From: UBA1268 sp965662195
Lineage (GTDB): Bacteria; Planctomycetota; Planctomycetia; Pirellulales; UBA1268
Direction of reading: 5' to 3'
Assembly: GCA_965662195.1 (NCBI GenBank)
Contig: CBFIHA010000006.1
Span: forward strand, 1 to 64,000
Length of the DNA stretch: 64,000 bases
The notes under the pieces are model-generated. The model made no database searches. It saw only the letters and a program-made list of their open reading frames with translations, and was not told where the DNA came from. Positions 61,820 to 64,000 of this stretch are shown in pieces. The position numbers were made by a program, and so were the translations under genes. The first letter of the stretch is position 1. The number at the start of each line of letters is the position of its first letter.

Positions 61820-63073
61820 TTACCGGGCCGGTGCTGCGGGGACACGCAGCACCGGCCCAAGTGCCCGGCCGATCTGTTTGACAGCCTGCCGGATGCGGTT
61901 ATCGTTTTCGATCAGGGCCATCCGCAGGAAGCCTTCGCCGGCAGGGCCGAAGCCGGCCCCCGGGCTGACGGCCACATCGGCCTCCTCGAGCAGCTTGGCG
62001 GCAAAATCCATGCTGTTCATCTCGCTGGCAAAGGGTTCCGGGATGCGGGCCCAGACAAACATGCTGGCCTTTGGCACCTCGACGGGCCAGCCGATCCGGG
62101 CCAGGCCTTCACAGAGCACATCCCGGCGCCGCTGGTAGACCTCTGACTGGGAGACGACCGCCGCTTCACCGTCCCGCAGCCCGACGACGGCGGCAACCTG
62201 GATCGGTCGGAACATGCCATAGTCGTAATAGGTCTTCACGGTGCCGAGTGCCTTGATGATCTGGGGGCTGCCGGCGCAGAAGCCGACCCGCCAGCCCGCC
62301 ATGCTGAAGCCCTTGCTCATCGTGGTGAACTCGACCGCCAGGTCCTTGGCCCCCGGCACGGCCAGGATGCTCGGTGACTCGTAGCCGTCGAAGGTGACAT
62401 CGGCGTAGGCCAGATCCGAGATCACCGGGAAGCTGTGACGCCGGGCAAGGGCCACGACATCCTCGTAGAAGCCAGGTTCGACAACGGTGGTGGTCGGATT
62501 GTGCGGGAAGTTGACCACCAGCAGCCGGGGCGGGCCGGCGGGGCTTTCACATCGCTCGGCCACGGCCGCCAGGAAACGATCAGGCTGCGTCGTATCGATG
62601 GCCAGCGGATTACCCGAAGCCAGTGCGACAGCGTAGACATGGGCCGGGTAGGACGGTGCCGGCACGATGACGTCATCGCCCGGGTTGATGACCGCTAGGC
62701 AAAGATGACCAAAGCCTTCCTTCGACCCCAGAGTGCCAATCACCTCGGTCTCGGGGTCGAGCCGAACTCCCCATTTCCGCAGGTACCGCGAGGCGACTTC
62801 CCGCCGCAGGCTGGCGATCCCAGTGGCCGGGGCGTAGCCGTGATTGCGGGGCTCGTTGGCGGCCTCCGCCAGTTTGTCGATGATGAACTGGGCCGGGGGA
62901 TCGGAGGGATTCCCCATGCTCATGTCGATCACATCGCAGCCCGAACGCCGTTTGTCGTAGGTCAGCTTGTTGATCCGGGCGAACAGATAGGGGGGCAGTT
63001 GTTCGATCCGCTCTGCCATGCGGATCGCGGTCGGGCCGGCCGCGGAGTCGGGTGTGACGGTGTGTGGACTCAT
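61820..63073 (-). CDS. alaC: PLP aminotransferase, AlaC/LL-DAP type
   Basis: 417 aa class I/II aminotransferase. The PLP Lys is in TTMSKGFSMAGWRVGF; other motifs are DMSMGNPSDPPAQ, NFPHNPTTTVVEP and SDLAYADVTFDGY. The N-terminus (FARINKLTYDKRRSG) matches AlaC-like glutamate-pyruvate aminotransferases. Glutamate or another amino-acid donor is likely; the substrate is not certain, so the symbol is tentative. It is convergent with the sigma gene. Confidence 0.85.
   Translation of the reverse strand: MSPHTVTPDSAAGPTAIRMAERIEQLPPYLFARINKLTYDKRRSGCDVIDMSMGNPSDPPAQFIIDKLAEAANEPRNHGYAPATGIASLRREVASRYLRKWGVRLDPETEVIGTLGSKEGFGHLCLAVINPGDDVIVPAPSYPAHVYAVALASGNPLAIDTTQPDRFLAAVAERCESPAGPPRLLVVNFPHNPTTTVVEPGFYEDVVALARRHSFPVISDLAYADVTFDGYESPSILAVPGAKDLAVEFTTMSKGFSMAGWRVGFCAGSPQIIKALGTVKTYYDYGMFRPIQVAAVVGLRDGEAAVVSQSEVYQRRRDVLCEGLARIGWPVEVPKASMFVWARIPEPFASEMNSMDFAAKLLEEADVAVSPGAGFGPAGEGFLRMALIENDNRIRQAVKQIGRALGPVLRVPAAPAR
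61825..61858. terminator. perfect 14-bp hairpin at the alaC 3' end
   Basis: GGGCCGGTGCTGCG (61825-61838) and its exact complement (61845-61858) enclose a 6-nt loop. The hairpin lies in the last codons of alaC and about 40 bp past the convergent sigma gene, so it could terminate both. No U-tract follows. Confidence 0.55.
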
Positions 63074-63197
63074 TGGGGAAACTCGCAGGGTCTCTCCATC
63101 CTACCCTCCGGCGGGCGGCACCGGGAGGGATGGGCCGGATTGGAGGCCCCCGGAGCAGGGCCCCGCTGCGGTCCCGGCACCAACTCAGGGAGCAGGT

Positions 63198-64000
63198 TCA
63201 GCGGCCCGCCGCTGCCGGTGTTTCAAAGGTGGCCTGCCGCACGCCCGCCGCCGGCTGACGCCCTTGGCGGCTACCGGCCCGGGGCTCGGACAGTTCGACC
63301 GCCTCTCGCCGGCTGAGGGTCGAGGCCGGCATTTTTCCAGCGGCCGGCATCGGGCGTGGTGCCTGCCGTGAGGCGACCGGCGACTGGCTGGTGCCGGCGA
63401 GAAAATTGTCGATGGTGGCCGACTGGCGGAGATGGGTGAAATATCGCCCCATTTCGATCCGCTGCTTCTTCTCGAGAATGTCGCGATGGAGTTCGTCCCG
63501 CACCTCGGCGAAGGTCACCTCGACCGGCTCGGTGAAGCCCTCGCAGAACAGCACCATGAACCGGTCGGCGATCTGGATCACCCCAGAGAGCTCACCCGGC
63601 TTGAGGCCGAAGGCCTCGCGTTCCAGCGCTGGCTGTCCGCTGAACCGCTGAATCGGTGGCACCTCTCCCCGCAAAGCCTTGCTGGTGGGGTCAACTGAGT
63701 ACTGCTCTGCCAGGTCGCCGATCTTTTCGGCCGTCGGCTGTTGCCTGGCCAGTTGCCAGACCTCCTGCGCCCGCCGCTGATCGTCGAGGACGATCGCCCG
63801 GCAGCGGACCCGCGGCCCGAAGGTGGCGGTGAAGGCCTTGTCGAGGTCTTCGCGGGTCACCGGGACGGTGCCAATGAGTTTTTTCAAAGCCACGGTCGGC
63901 CGGACGATGTCGTCGACATAGTGCCGAACTGGCTGTTTCTGCTCGCGGCTTACCCGCTCCAGCCAGGCGTCGATATCGGGCTCTCCATCGGCCGTGCGGA
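63198..64000 (-). CDS. parvulin-type peptidyl-prolyl isomerase, 5' end cut by window
   Basis: At least 267 aa; the frame runs off the right edge, so the start is not in the window. The parvulin signature is present (RAQEVWQLARQQPTAEKIGDLAEQ, YSVDPTSKALRGEVPPIQRFSG, EREAFGLKPGELSGVIQIADRFMVLFCEG). The upstream part is helical (DIDAWLERVSREQ), as in SurA/PrsA-like chaperones. The C-terminal 60 residues are Arg/Pro/Ala-rich and disordered. It is a second parvulin next to that at 33703-35136, with a different tail. Confidence 0.82.
   Translation of the reverse strand, partial: RTADGEPDIDAWLERVSREQKQPVRHYVDDIVRPTVALKKLIGTVPVTREDLDKAFTATFGPRVRCRAIVLDDQRRAQEVWQLARQQPTAEKIGDLAEQYSVDPTSKALRGEVPPIQRFSGQPALEREAFGLKPGELSGVIQIADRFMVLFCEGFTEPVEVTFAEVRDELHRDILEKKQRIEMGRYFTHLRQSATIDNFLAGTSQSPVASRQAPRPMPAAGKMPASTLSRREAVELSEPRAGSRQGRQPAAGVRQATFETPAAAGR

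Overview
The window is a 64 kb stretch of dense, GC-rich bacterial chromosome, made almost entirely of housekeeping genes. I place it in the Planctomycetota, probably near Pirellulales, as an inference from gene content. The pointers are a lysine-rich small basic protein resembling a family I recall from Planctomycetota, Verrucomicrobia and Chlamydia (29386-29610), an H1-like basic protein (19268-19636), a DUF1844 protein, a PilM-PilN fusion operon and several secreted proteins of unknown function. I see no insertion sequence, prophage, integrase or CRISPR array.

Layout. 1-7.5 kb: glutamate synthase (gltB, gltD) with a LysR regulator upstream. 7.8-9.5 kb: elongation factor P, divergent from the lysine aminomutase EpmB that modifies it. 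9.6-18.8 kb: universal stress protein, DAHP synthase, CTP synthase, DUF1844, FolD, an ABC exporter with a zinc-ribbon partner, a NUDIX hydrolase and FabI. 18.9-25 kb: tRNA-Lys, the H1-like protein, PhoH, rhamnulokinase, APS/PAPS reductase and a THUMP-like methyltransferase. 25-33.6 kb: secreted TPR protein, protoporphyrinogen oxidase, small basic protein, a Ser/Thr kinase with a 55-residue coiled-coil neighbour, a membrane protein, TadA and citrate synthase. 33.7-40.6 kb: secreted parvulin, Mfd and acetolactate synthase. 40.6-47.6 kb: a four-gene minus-strand operon led by a PilM-PilN fusion. 47.9-53.1 kb: large GH-like protein, Cmk, PlsC and a secreted protein. 53.5-58.2 kb: the translation operon infC-rpmI-rplT-pheS-pheT. 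58.2-64 kb: a conserved unknown, a sigma-70 factor with extra helix-turn-helix modules, an AlaC-type aminotransferase and a parvulin cut by the window edge.

The most interesting non-coding signal is a short structured motif that recurs downstream of mutT, the TPR gene and pheT, with a weaker copy after pyrG. It always lies in the sense orientation of the upstream gene and is followed by a GC-rich hairpin. In two copies its first bases form the TAG stop codon. Other points for a second look are a PheT lacking its tRNA-binding insertion, an apparent ATC start for infC, the multi-HTH sigma factor and the PilMN-fusion operon. All functional calls rest on reading motifs by eye; no database search was run.
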